Assembly: GCA_958299035.1 (NCBI GenBank)
Contig: CATQJL010000112.1
Location: 87,562,636-87,626,635, forward strand
Length of the DNA: 64,000 bases
Source: Cylicocyclus nassatus
Taxonomy: Eukaryota; Nematoda; Chromadorea; Rhabditida; Strongylidae
Reading direction: 5' to 3'
Shown here: positions 1-10,812 of the stretch, piece after piece
Layout of the letters: the number at the start of each line of letters is the position of its first letter
Numbering within the stretch: position 1 is the first letter of the stretch
Made by a program: the position numbers and the translations under genes
The notes under the pieces: model-generated
What the model was told of the DNA's origin: nothing
The model's database searches: none
Seen by the model: the letters and a program-made list of their open reading frames with translations, nothing else

Positions 1-2580
1 GAAGTCGAGGTTTTCTTGACTTTTTTTGTGGGTTAGTTTTATGTCAAATCAAAGTGATGTCTGACAAGAAAAACGTGAGTGAAAATTGCTACGATGGTTG
101 TGATTGATAAGGTTAAAGAGGTAGCTATAAACGAAGAATGCTTTACGATATTGAGGTCATGAGTATTTGCTGGAAGTAAAAGCTTCTATAGCACTCGATT
201 TGTAGAGAGCTGCAGAGGCAACGTTTGGAAAGCGTGTTTTTTTGAAGATGTTGAACTGTTTGATGTTAGAAATGACTTATTGGTCTCAGTATCCTGAAGT
301 CTAGATCTAGTTTCGTTTTACAGCACTTATTGTAGTCAACATCGATATCTCGCATGCCATATAGGAATGGAGACATAATTATGCAAACCTAAATAGATTG
401 CCGTAAATGTGTCATTGCTAAAACCTAATGTTCTGCAATAAGAGCATCTTATTCACAAGGATATCCTGCTACTGTTATTTTTGCTTACGATGTACTTATT
501 TGAACTGTTGAACCCAAAAAAATCTCAAAAAAAAGAGAGATGAAGCGTTGAAATTTACAATTTCCTCTAATCCATCACTAGATTTCCCGAAGCCAATCTA
601 AAATCGTACTGAAATGACTAAAATATAGGTGAGAGATTTTTTTTTTTGATAACGAGTTTAGTTTGGTTGCAGGAAATTACAATTTATTTCATTGGCTATT
701 TCAGCTTCTACTTTCACGTTGGTAGTGGGGTTTTTTTTCTTTACATGAATGTAGAAACACTAAAGTGTTAAACTTGTTCTGATTTCAGAAACTGGTACGC
801 TAGAAATGATATTTTATTGATTGTTCTCTATCATTGGATTTAAAACTCAGTCAGACTGAGAATACAAACAGTGGACCGAATTTTTTCATAAATCGCATTG
901 GCTTTATCAGCTACACTAAAGCGTTGAAACTAGTGGTCTGATCTACATTAGAGAATGCATTTTCAACTTTTAGATGGCAGAGAGAAGCAATTTTTTCAAA
1001 CTGCCTCTTGTTCAGCGCACAGTAGAAAAATTTTATTTTTGTTTCTGCATTTTACTTATTGAAGGTTAATTTTACTAAACTTACTGTTAATTTTTTTAAT
1101 GATGCACACTTATAAGTTGATATGGTTGGAGGGCAAAAATTAGCCTCTGATTTCCTCAACTTTTCGCTATTACAAATCAAACATTGATTTCAATGAAAAG
1201 TGTGGGTCCGAAACGAGCTGAGATATCGGACTAATCTAATGAATAGCAGCCTCTCTTAAGAAAATCTCTATTAATTTGGGCATTCGGACTTGAGAGTTCT
1301 GGCAGAAACCTGCAGCAGAAAAATGAGTATAAATAAATACGGGATAAGTAGATTATGCTTAATCCTGTTCATTTTTGGCAAATCAACGGTCTTGGAAATG
1401 AGGATTGCTCAGTCAAATTCATAAAATTAGAAAAAAAATATTTTTTTGTGAACTGCAGTAAGTTTTTGAAGATGAAATGATTTGCGATACGAGGATGCAA
1501 AGGTTGCACGAGATGCATTGAGAGGATTGCCAGCCCCATTTCTTGAGAAAGAGGACAAAAATAGTGAGAAGTCGACATGAACGAAAATTGGCGCAACCAA
1601 GTTTTTTTTACAGATAAATAAGGCGGTTCTCAGCAGAAGTAAAAAATATGGTAGAATGCCAAAGCAGACTTGATGAGTCTTGGCAAGTTTTTTTTATGTC
1701 GCTTTGCATTTGCAAATGCGAAGGATTTTTTGAAGGAAAATGTTGCTTTTTTTGAAGATCATTATCAGACTCTTTTTTTAAAGGTCGTGAATAAATCAAT
1801 CAACCATTCAACGAAAAAGTTTCAATAAATAAAAGTTTCATATAACATCAATTTCGAGAATTTATTAAAACTCATGGTATTCTCTGAAAATACCATTTTT
1901 TTGAAATAAGGACTCATTTTTGGTATGTTTGCCTCAATTCTCTTGGCAGACAACCAAACGAATTTACGAATTAGCGAATTTAGCTAGTCATCGTGATTCA
2001 TGAGATTTTCTTTTCAGAACCAATCTAAAGTCATGCTGATATGTCAATTTGAGGTAGTGGTTGACTTCCACAGTTTCTCAAAGACTCAAACATGGGTGAC
2101 CTATGTTGGTTTTTTTTTGAAAATTTTTTTCAAATAAGCGTGCAAGGGTAAACCAGAAAAACACAGACAAGGACTAGAAAAGCATACCTTTTATAAATGT
2201 GCGAGTAGAGTTGTAGGAAAGTTTTGCATGAGTTCTGTTGGTCCTTCCCTAGAGAATATCATTTCGAGGAGTCCTTACGGATACCTCTTTCCAGTCGTAC
2301 TCGCTTCCATAAAAACGCTGATCCAGCCAGAGTCCATAGTGGCTAATCAGCATCAAACAATTGCCGCATACCTCTGGCCCAGACATTCGTCGATGGGATA
2401 CGAGGTTCAGAGGTCACTGCCGCTGCATGTGCCTACCTCTGGCAGCTAAATGTCACTCGTTCTTGAGTGATTAGCCATTGAAATTAAGGGGCTGAGAGTG
2501 TAGCCTTTGGCAGTAACCGCGAGCTATCAGATAGCCCGTCGGTTTTCCTCAGGCAATCATAATAAATAATTATGAAACTC
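1..2580. other. AT-rich non-coding stretch
   Basis: No gene, RNA or clear repeat is visible here on either strand. Open frames are short, lack recognisable motifs and have no supporting splice signals. Frequent A and T runs are typical of nematode introns and intergenic DNA. A distant exon cannot be excluded. Confidence 0.5.
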
Positions 2581-2598
2581 TTCCTAAGCAAAATTGGA

Positions 2599-2850
2599 CT
2601 CACAGTAGTTTTTCTACTAGTGAGAACTTAATTTTGAATTTGGCAAGGCACACAGTGGTCTTTCCACTAGTGAGAAATTGAAAAAAATGGGCTCACAGTG
2701 GTCTTTCCACTAGTGAGCGGGGAAAAAAAATACATTCACAGTGGTCTTTCCACTAGAGAGAATTATGAAGGTCAAAAGTGATCTCACAGTGCTCTTTCCA
2801 CTAGTGAGAGTTATGGAAAAAATTAGGCTCACAGTGCTTTTTCTACTTGC
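2599..2850. repeat. Array of six hairpin-forming 26-bp repeats
   Basis: Six copies of a 26-bp motif of the form CTCACAGTGG-TCTT-CCACTAGTGAG start at 2599, 2649, 2692, 2735, 2783 and 2828, so they recur every 43-50 bp. Each copy is an imperfect palindrome: CTCAC-AGTGG pairs with CCACTAGTGAG, leaving one bulged base. Spacers of about 18-24 bp are A-rich and poorly conserved. Copies 2 to 5 are the best kept, copy 6 is degraded and copy 1 has TAGTTTTTCTA in the loop region. The palindrome is conserved and the spacer is not, which suggests the hairpin is the repeating entity. Confidence 0.8.
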
Positions 2851-2989
2851 ATAACCTTATATGTACATATATACAGTGCCGGCGGTGGCTATAGAGTCAC
2901 TGAGATTGTTACGCGTTGGTAAAGAAAATATGGGGTTCCCAATGGAATAAAGACGGATAAAAATCGATTGGATGAAAAAAGAAAAAAAA

Positions 2990-3172
2990 ACAATTGTTCA
3001 CGCCTCGCGAAATCACGGCTCCGGGATATCACGGCTCTAGGAAATCACGGCTCGCGGAATTCACGACTCGCGGAATCTCAATCTAGAGAGTTAAATCGAT
3101 CTAGAGAGAGAGCGTCGAGAATTCACGGTTCGCTATTCACGGCTCGGGGGATCACGGCTCGCTGAATTAAGG
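2990..3172. repeat. CACGGCTCG minisatellite
   Basis: A run of degenerate units of about 15-17 bp built on AATCACGGCTCGCGG, with variants CACGGCTCC, CACGACTCG and CACGGTTCG. The array is interrupted around 3085-3120 by a CTAGAGAGAG segment and then resumes. No coding signal goes with it. Confidence 0.7.
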
Positions 3173-3179
3173 AAAAGAA

Positions 3180-3705
3180 AAAAGTAAAATATCGTTAGGT
3201 AGAAAATAAAATAGAAAATATTATTTTATGCTAAGAATAGCAAGTAATACAAAACCCAGACTCATCGCCTGACTCAAAAAATGATTTTAAAAAAGGATGA
3301 TTTTCCAAAAAAACTACGGAGAAACGTAGGAGATGAGGGCTGGTGCCGGCGGTGGGAGTATGCAAAGTTTTGGCCAAAATCCATGCTTCATTTGTTCCAA
3401 AAAATGAATGGTTTAGCAGAAAAAATCTAAAAATGATTTAGTCAGAAAAAGTAAGTCACAAAAAGAAAACAACCCGGGACCTCCATGTCAAGTCCAGGAG
3501 GTGCACTCTTCTGACTTGAATCCTTCACCCTGATTGTCTTACTTCATATGAACATAACATTATAACTAGAATCTTTATTATATATTTATATGATAAGGAA
3601 AGGGGAAGGATAACCGCCGGTCACCCGGTTAGGCACAGCTCATCTGGAGTTGCTGGGGCACCGCCCAGTTGGCGTGGGGAATGTCGGACCATCTAATTAG
3701 TCTGC
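3180..3705. other. Non-coding stretch, no feature seen
   Basis: AT-rich sequence followed by a more mixed segment near 3600-3690. I find no ORF with recognisable content and no inverted repeat longer than a few bases. Confidence 0.4.
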
Positions 3706-3707
3706 GT

Positions 3708-3873
3708 CTCGACACATCGACTTTAGGGAAAAACATGTAAGAAAAAGCAACATATAAGAAAACTGTGCGTTATATGATGAATGCTTGTTATGCAGAACAG
3801 CCGGGTGACTGCAACCAACCAAAAGTTTCTTTTTGCCAAGTGTTGCAGTTGTTCCAATTTGTTCCAGTTTCAA
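3708..3873 (-). repeat. Dispersed repeat, copy 1
   Basis: The reverse complement of this stretch matches 10585-10755 closely. Both share segments such as GGTTGCAGTCA, GTTCTGCACAACAAGCA, TCATATAACGCAC and CTTATATGTTGC in the same order. The paired copy lies in the opposite orientation. No coding content is recognised. Confidence 0.75.
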
Positions 3874-3886
3874 TATACATACAATG

Positions 3887-4000
3887 GGTTTAACGAGGCC
3901 AGCGCCGCGTAGTGCAATCACACATCTATGCGCGAGCGTTACCGTACGCAGAGTGCAGGGACCATGCTGCGCACAACATCGCGGGTCTTGTTGTTATCAT
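3887..4000 (+). repeat. Inverted dispersed repeat, arm A
   Basis: This GC-rich stretch (GGCCAGCGCCGCGTAGT, GCGCGAGCGTTACCGT, GGGACCATGCTGCGCACAAC) recurs inverted at about 5905-6020, where the same blocks appear as reverse complements in reverse order. The pair brackets the GC-rich clusters at 4.5-5.8 kb. Together they may be the ends of one old element of about 2.1 kb. Confidence 0.65.
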
Positions 4001-4484
4001 CCTCTCGTATTTTTTCCATATTTGTAGCAGCGGATTGCCATTTTTCTCGCTTCTGTGCTCAATGCGATCTGTCTTGGTACCGGATATGTTTTTTTTTCGC
4101 AGCAAAGGAAGGAGGTGTCAAATCTTTGTGCTTTTCCCTCACTACATCTTTCATTTCATCCAGGCCTCTTTCGGATGGCTGATTGTGGATGTCATGATTC
4201 ATTACATCGACTCTGTTTCAGCGGACATAATATCGTCTGGGATTGCGTGAACAGTGCGTCGGCGCTGTTCACTCAAACTGTTCTCTCAACCTATATACGA
4301 TATACGATTACACCTCACATTCACCTTAGCTCTAAAGAGGAAGAGCACTAACCGTTCTCTTAACAATTCTCAAATGAAATGATCTAGATTAAATCTTCTT
4401 TAAGACCTCAAACCTCAATTTTCTCTTCCAATTCGCGCAGCGATACTTTGAGAGATTTTAGGAAGAGCACCGAAGTAGGAGTTT
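4001..4484. other. Non-coding stretch, no feature seen
   Basis: T-rich sequence with overlapping short frames on the + strand. None shows a recognisable domain, and I see no convincing start, splice site or repeat. Confidence 0.35.
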
Positions 4485-4672
4485 TAGGCCCGTATGCACG
4501 TACATCCCCGCGGGGAGGGGATGTGCGCTTAACCATTGAAATGATCCCCGCTGGGGATCCCCTCCCCTCCCCGCGCGAACCCCCGTATGCACAAAGACAA
4601 TATCGGACAAGGGATCCCCTGTGGGGAAGGGAAGTGAACCCCCTTATGCACAAGAGGGGATCAAGCGGGGAA
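4485..4672. repeat. GC-rich GGGGATCCCC / GTATGCAC cluster 1
   Basis: An abrupt GC-rich island in AT-rich DNA. It contains several palindromic cores related to GGGGATCCCC, flanked by CCCC(G/T)TATGCAC segments near 4489, 4583 and 4639. CTCCCC and GGGGAGG blocks make it foldable in both strands. It belongs with 5070-5150 and 5540-5838. Confidence 0.65.
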
Positions 4673-5069
4673 ATCACCTTGCTTTCAAATTTTCTATGGA
4701 AAACTCTTTTTCATTTCATATTTTGACTGCAACTCATCTTCATCTCCTCACTTTCAATAATTTAGGGTTGCGGAATGCGCGTATGCAGTGACTGCGCTCG
4801 GGGCACTAAAAATGATTTTTTCTACTCCCATTATGTTCCTGCTTTCTTGGATGCTGCCCACTTTCGCTCATGCCTCATTTCAGCATAAAAATGTTGAACT
4901 ATAGAAGTTGATGTGTCTCTGCAAGGGAATGGGTAGAAGACGTTATGCTGCCGAAAAGGGGGGGGGTGCCGCGCGTACGCTCAAAGCAGTATTCTAACAC
5001 ATAACAGAAGCTGCAAATTGTGCCAGCTCTCCATAAACGCTGTAGCTATCAGCTGCATATCGTGCTTTA

Positions 5070-5152
5070 TCCCAGGGGATTGATCCCCAGCAGCGATCCC
5101 TGCTATGCACAAGGGGAACGCTGGGGAGGGGATCACTCCCCAGGGGATTTCT
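5070..5152. repeat. GC-rich GGGGATCCCC cluster 2
   Basis: A short copy of the same motif set: CAGGGGATTGATCCCC, GCTATGCACAAGGGG and GGGGATCACTCCCC. It is separated from the other clusters by ordinary AT-rich DNA. Confidence 0.55.
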
Positions 5153-5539
5153 ACTCAGAAATAGGCAAATATGCTAGTTTCTAGATTTTTCAAGGCAGCT
5201 CATGTTAAAATAACAAGATAATGGCAACATGTCATGAAATATGAAAGTTACAATGTGTTTACTCAGCCTATATGGTTAAAACTATTATGTTATATGAAAA
5301 ATGCGCAAATTTTCTGAATGATCAAGAACTCCTACAAATAATCGAAATTGGCAGCTATCATTGCTCGGATTTTTTCTCAAGAGGCGAATATAGAAAAGAA
5401 AGACAAATTGCAAGCCACAGGTCGCTGAGAGAAGAACCCGGCTTTCAAAAAAAATCCTCCATCAAAATGAACGAAATGCTTGGTAATGACTGAGCAAAAC
5501 CAGAATATCCGCGTCTCTGGCATGATCTACACCATCGAA

Positions 5540-5838
5540 CCCCTACTTCGTTGCAGGGGATGTCGATCCCCTCCCCCGCGTTAATGAGTTGAATTCGCGC
5601 ATACGGGGTTCGAGTGGGGGAAGGGAAGGGATCCCCTCCCCCATTCGAACCCCGTATGCACTGGGGTTCGCTCGATCAATACCTCTGAAACCATTCACAC
5701 CATCCCCGCTTAGGTGCAGGGGAGGGGATCGCTCCCCTCCCCTCTGCCATGGCGGGGTTCGGCGGAGGGGATCGTTCCCCTGGGGATCCAGCTCCCCTCC
5801 CCTCCCCAGCGGGGACGTACTTGCATACGGGCCTTAGA
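5540..5838. repeat. GC-rich GGGGATCCCC cluster 3
   Basis: The largest of the three clusters. GGGGATCGCTCCCCTCCCC-like palindromes alternate with CCCCGTATGCACTGG, GCATACGGGG and a closing GCATACGGGCC. The long frames through it have low-complexity proline/serine/arginine translations and are best read as composition artefacts, not genes. Confidence 0.65.
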
Positions 5839-5904
5839 CAGGAAAAGCTCAGAAATTTGGAAGCAGGACAGCGAAAAGGCTAAGAAAGAAGCTAGAAGAG
5901 TAGC

Positions 5905-6020
5905 TAAAACAAGGACCTCGCTGTTTTGTGCAGCATGGTCCGTGCACGCTGCAGCCCACGGTAGCGTTCGCGCGCAGGTGTGTGACTACACTACGCGGCG
6001 CTGGCCCCGTCAAACGCATT
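5905..6020 (-). repeat. Inverted dispersed repeat, arm B
   Basis: Reverse-complement partner of the stretch at 3887-4000, including GCAGCATGGTCC, GGTAGCGTTCGCGCG and ACTACGCGGCGCTGGCC. The next bases (6028-6052) also match the reverse complement of 10548-10572, so this region contains fragments of at least two shared repeats. Confidence 0.65.
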
Positions 6021-6504
6021 GTAGATGAGGCGGTTTGGCTACAATATACCGATTGAACTTTTTCAACTCTCTCATAATTGTAAGCGAGCATTTAAAAGCG
6101 ATGCCACTTCTAATGGCATTTAAGCTGGTGCTTCTCGGTAAGACCAACTTTGCTATTGTTTGCCTTGCAACAACGTCAGTGTGGAAAATGAATGTGCAGC
6201 ATAAAGTGATTGCTTTTAGCAGTCTCACATAGCTGTACAATCTTTTCCACACCTCTGATAAAATCAGAGGTGTGACTGAAAAGACCAGTAGGTTTGTGAA
6301 GGAATCCAAGTGTGAAAAATATAGCGCACTTCCCATACAATTTGCATAAGTGTAATCTCAAAGCATAACTGGACATGACAGGGGAATACGATAGGTATAC
6401 ATAGAAGTGCCACATATGAGGTGAGTCAGAAAACACCTTGGGGTTTAGATTAGTGGAAGTCGCAGGTCGCTGTGTAACGATCACCAGCATGCATTTTTAC
6501 TTGA

Positions 6505-6625
6505 TAGTCACCAGGGCCCGGCACGCGTTGGTTTGGAGGATTTTTGAAAACGAAGTCCCCCATGACTCCGAAAATTTTTACGAAGTCCCCTTTGACCCCA
6601 AAATTAGCACACCGGAATTGCCAAG
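6505..6625 (-). repeat. End fragment of the GGGCTCGGCACGAG repeat family
   Basis: The segment opens with CCAGGGCCCGGCACGCGTTGG and continues with the family's AACGAAGTCCCC...GACCCCAAAA body. The same end occurs at 10236-10256, 13400-13500, 33900-34066 and 59920-59972. Confidence 0.6.
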
Positions 6626-6859
6626 CCTTTAAAAGTCAATAAAACTTGTTCCAAGAAAAAAAAAACTTTATTTATGCAACTACGAACATAAAGAAAGGCA
6701 TTTACCGATTTTGAAAAAAAAAGAACACAATAAAGGCAAAAAGAAGTACGAAAGGCTTTTCAGAAAAAGTGAGCAATCAGAGTGAGTTAGTTCCCACGAG
6801 ATCAAAAGGAGATCTTACCAATAACAACGACTTCATTTGAAGGCGAAGTGGATTTCAGT

Positions 6860-7082
6860 AGTGAGCAAAGCGCATCCTAGATTTAATACTCGATTTCGTG
6901 ACGAATTTAGGTTTGTAGGCCAAAAGTAAGAGCAAAACTATGATGAAGTAAGTTTTGTAGACCTTGTGCGTCCTGAGCAAAGCGTATCCTAGATCTAGTA
7001 CTCGACTTCGTAACGTTTAGGTTTTCTAGGCCAAAAATAAGAGCAGAAACTGTGACTAAGTAAATTTCGCAGACCTTGTGGG
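6860..7082 (+). repeat. Two-copy tandem duplication of about 112 bp
   Basis: The first unit runs from GAGCAAAGCGCATCCTAG to AGACCTTGTGCGTCC. The second begins at 6972 with GAGCAAAGCGTATCCTAG and ends in AGACCTTGTGGG. The units share ACTCGA(T/C)TTCGT, TAGGCCAAAA and AAGAGCA blocks and differ by scattered substitutions and small gaps, so the duplication is not recent. Confidence 0.75.
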
Positions 7083-8134
7083 AATGTTAGAACTTTCAGT
7101 GATTGAACTGGGAAGTATCAAGCGAAATCATTTTAGCAGAGATAGCAAGAGATGCACGTCAAAAAAAGTCGCGTCATTGGTTTTGGGGGGGGGGGGCACC
7201 CCTTCGTGGCCTAAGGCACGAAGGGGTTCGTATTGTTGGGCATCAGTGCAGGAAGCTGGTGATAAATCAGTGCATTCTGCGGGGGCGCAATTGGGTCCTG
7301 GCGGGCGTTGTTGTTGTTGCCATCACGGTTCTGTTTAGCCTGAATAAGATTTTTGTTTATAGAAATTTAGAAAGAATTTCAAACTCACAGAGCGGTATTG
7401 ATAGAAAAATGAAATGAGAAGAAGAAGGAAGTTCCTGGCGTGTGCAAAAGCGTCTGCGAGGCCGAATGTCGGCAATCACATCTTATCGGTTGCACAAGCT
7501 AAAAGCAGGATAAAATATTTGTTTGAAACTCAAACTTTAAAGTTCTCACCATAGGCTGTTGCTGGTACACCCCCTTGTCCGACAAATACTGGCCATATGC
7601 GGGCGTAATCGCAGAGAGAAACAGGAGGACGACAATACATTTGAAGCCCACAAGAGATCTAAAAAGAAGTTGAAGGTTTAGCGAAATTCACGATTTTCAT
7701 TTTATGAGTAAACTAAAAGGCCGGGCATACTTCATGCGATTTTATTCCGACGCGATTTGGCAATTCGCCAGTAGTGGAGAGGGGTGGCAAATTCCAGCCC
7801 AACGGCCATCATGAACGCAAATCAAACATAATGCGATTTTCGCCACGTTTTGTATCAGACCGTTGGAATGAAACTGCACCGACCAATTACGTTAATGAAC
7901 TTTTTTGAGCAACTTAGCAGAAAACGTGCTAACAAATATCTTCGCTAAGCAAAGGTACAGATGTGCTTCTGATTGCAGAACAATTAAACGCAAATACAAT
8001 GAGCAACGACATCAAATTTCTATTTTAGCACATCGACTTAGAAACTGATGATAATTTTCTTCAGTCTTTAATCAATTAGAGGAAAATGTGCACATGCTCC
8101 CATGAGAATCTTTTAGCCAATTACAGTCGATTGA
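7083..8134. other. Mostly featureless, with a G run
   Basis: A run of ten or more G at about 7186-7197 is followed by a short hairpin, CACCCCTTCGTG...CACGAAGGGG. Near 7722-7790, GGCCGGGCATAC and ATGCGATTTTATTCCG resemble one end of the GGCATACCTCACGCGATT element family, but no matching second end is visible. The rest holds no recognisable gene. Confidence 0.4.
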
Positions 8135-8306
8135 TTTCATATGATCATGTGTGCACCCGCACACACCGTCCATCTTTGGCGTCCTCATCCTGGAATTCTG
8201 ATCGCAAAAACGCGAGAGAGTGACCAATTGCCCAAATGACCAAGAATCCAGGATGGTAACGCCAAAAATGGACGGTGTGTGCAATGGCACACATGATCAT
8301 ATGAAA
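8135..8306. mobile_element. Small inverted-repeat element (MITE-like)
   Basis: The ends read TTTCATATGATCATGTGTGC and its reverse complement (with an extra A). Arms of roughly 60 bp share CACACCGTCCAT, TTTGGCGT and ATCCTGGA(A)TTCT in mirrored order, around a central spacer of about 45 bp. There is no coding capacity. No target duplication was clear. Confidence 0.8.
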
Positions 8307-8585
8307 GAATCAACTGTGTATACGTAAATCCTTTATTCGCAAAGTGTCAACGTTATTACAAAGAATGGGAAACTTCGAAAATTGTAGAAGTGGAGTCCAC
8401 ACAAAACCAGACATAAAAATTACTAAAAAAAAGTCAAAAAATACCACTAGAATACTGAAAATTTGCCATTAGTTTCGTTACTACGTAATTTCTGCTCAAA
8501 ATCGCCTTCTTCATCCGTTACAATTCTTGAACCAACCTAATGGGCAAGAAAGCAAAGCAGTAAGATGGATGTTTCGCACGGGTGG

Positions 8586-8654
8586 GCAGTATTTTCGAAA
8601 CTTCTGGAAAACTTCGAAACTGTGCAATATTTCCGCGTGTTTCGAAAATACTGC
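8586..8654. repeat. Perfect 16-bp inverted repeat
   Basis: GCAGTATTTTCGAAAC (8586-8601) is mirrored exactly by GTTTCGAAAATACTGC (8639-8654), with a 37-bp spacer that itself contains CTTCGAAACTG. It could be a degenerate small element or a cruciform-prone site. Confidence 0.7.
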
Positions 8655-9198
8655 ACTTGCACGCTACTAAACAAGATTGAAACAACAAGAAAGTGCAAAC
8701 CCAGCTTCAACAACTTCTTTGTGCACGGTAAGTTCCGAAATAGATCAGTTACTTCGTTACTAGCATTAGGTGCGTGAAAAATAATAAGAAACACATGGCG
8801 AGTGAGGAATTTTGGATCTTTCATCAAAGTTTTCGTACAGTGCATCGGCTGTTTGACCATCACAATGATTGAGTCCTATGTTCATCAACCGTTCTTGCTC
8901 AAACTTACGTCTTTTAGTTTCATGTCTTCTCGTAAGCAATTTTCAGTCTCACTATTTCTGACCTTTTTTCTTTGCATTTTCGGAAAGGCACCTCGCCAGA
9001 GCCCGCCTATAGTGATTTTTACGCGCAAGTTTTATGGGCAACGTTTTGTGAACAACAAGAATGCCAAAACTATTGAATCAATGATATTTCATAATCGACA
9101 AAACACTTGTACACCACATAAAAAGAGTTGCACAGCCTAGTTGTGATGCACACATCCATACTGCGAAATCAGAAATAGTCTGATTCAGCCACCTCGAC

Positions 9199-9433
9199 TA
9201 GCCTTGACTTCACGCGATTTGGTAGTCGCGATTCAATCGCTAAAGACAAGTGTTACGAGTTCATTGCACGCCGATCTTCTTGTATCTCGGTTGTGATAGT
9301 AAGTCACAATTAGTCGTGTTGGAAAACTATCACAACCGAAATGCAAGAAGATCGGCATGCAATGATAATGTCAAAGTTTACATGTCGCGTTCAATCGCGA
9401 CGACCAAATCGCGTAAATTCTGCCCGAGGCCTA
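9199..9433. mobile_element. Foldback element with CACGCGATTTGG ends
   Basis: Arms of about 100 bp face each other. The left contains CACGCGATTTGGTAGTCGCG and GCCGATCTTCTTG; the right contains the reverse complements CGCGACGACCAAATCGCGT and CAAGAAGATCGGC. The tips are TAGCC(T) and AGGCCTA. The spacer is about 35 bp. The ends resemble those of the 218-bp element at 39695-39912. Confidence 0.8.
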
Positions 9434-9720
9434 ATGTGGAATAGCGAGTTAAGCTAACAAATCAAACAATGAAAAATCAAATCAATATTCAAACCCACCT
9501 TGTCTGGCTCTTGTCGTACCATCCGTCTTTCTTGTTGTTGACTTCTTTCGCCTCCATTGCGAATACTTTCTGAAACGAAAGAATATTAAAAACAAAGAAG
9601 AAGACAGAAAAAGACACAAAAAGACGGAAAGAGAAGAAAACGAAGAGGAGCACATGACGAGACAAAAAAAATGAAATGATGCAATTGGCGCCACTTCAAA
9701 GGGCGCCGGTACACACATCT

Positions 9721-10256
9721 GATTGGAGCATAATATCTATCTAAGCCTCTATTTTCATATTATATTTGGCTCGTAAAAAGAGCAGAGGCCATGGTTTGAT
9801 TTGCTCTCTTCACCATATAATAGATTTTTGAGCGCTTTAATCGTCCAAACCAAAAAGGTCCAAAACTTATGTGAACTCTCCGAAATTTATGCTCCGAACC
9901 AACCCAGTTGGTTCGGTGGTTGGTTTTGAAACCAACAAATCCGAAACGGGTATTCAGACACATAAGTTTTTGGAACTTTTTGCATAACATAGTTTGGAGT
10001 AATATTGTATACACATAGCCCAAATTCGGAGCCATGTGATTGTTTGTGCGCTGTAAGCAAGCCATTTGTTTGTTTGAGTCTTGCATTTGAAATTCGCGCG
10101 CTTGCGAAAGAACACGTTCAACCCGTAAAACCTGACATGTTCGTCGTGTTTTTTTGGCGCTTCCTCCAGAACCTCATAAAAACGAAGTCTCCTTTGCTTT
10201 CACCCTCAAAAACGAAGTCCAGTTTGACCTCGAACCAACGCGTGCCGGGCCCTGAT
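9721..10256 (+). repeat. 0.5-kb dispersed repeat, copy A
   Basis: Direct copy of 13727-14236, similar over almost its full length: GGTTTGATTTG, CTCCGAACCAACCCAGTTGG, CATAGTTTGGAGTAATATTG, GCCCAAATTCGGAGCCAT and GCGCTTCCTCCAGAACC occur in the same order. It ends with the shared terminus CAACGCGTGCCGGGCCCTG. An inverted GAACCAACCCAGTTGGTTCGG hairpin lies near 9895. There are no transposase-like residues; it looks non-autonomous. Confidence 0.8.
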
Positions 10257-10584
10257 AGTCACATGTAACATATCCTATGAACTTTATATTTCTTTAAACA
10301 CAGTAAGTAAAGGCCTTGTCACAACTTTATGAGAGATTGTATCTCTCAGAAAGGAACCTATTAACAACTCTAAAAGCTTAAAAATCTGGTAATTGTTGAG
10401 AACGTGAAGACGAAACAAAGCTACAACTATAACCTTCGTAGTCGATAAAGATTTCCGTTTACAATGGGAACATTATCGAGTGACAAACGACGAAATGAAG
10501 GAAATAGTGTGTAAAAAACCGTGCTCATGAATATGCTAGCAGAGTGATTTTGCGCAATCGGTATGTTGTAGTCAAACCGCCACA

Positions 10585-10755
10585 TCTGTTTTTGAAACTG
10601 GAACAAATTGGAATAACTGCAACACATGGCAAAAAGATTTTGGTTGGTTGCAGTCATCCGGCTGTTCTGCACAACAAGCACTCATCATATAACGCACGGT
10701 TTTCTTATATGTTGCATTTTCTCCCATGTTTTCTCTATAGTCGATGTATCTGGAC
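10585..10755 (+). repeat. Dispersed repeat, copy 2
   Basis: Matches the reverse complement of 3708-3873. Both copies carry the same block order, which shows one shared ancestral sequence rather than chance similarity. Confidence 0.75.
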
Positions 10756-10812
10756 GGTGAGACTAGCAGAAATGGTTTTGGGTCGTGCCCACTGCTCTCG
10801 CGCCTCCTATTT

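Noticed and set aside
2599..2850. CRISPR-like array
   Set aside because: The repeats are degenerate hairpins with short A-rich spacers of uneven length in a eukaryotic setting, with no cas genes. It is a minisatellite.
5589..5837. Proline/serine/arginine-rich ORF
   Set aside because: It runs through the GC-rich GGGGATCCCC cluster, where stops are rare by composition alone.
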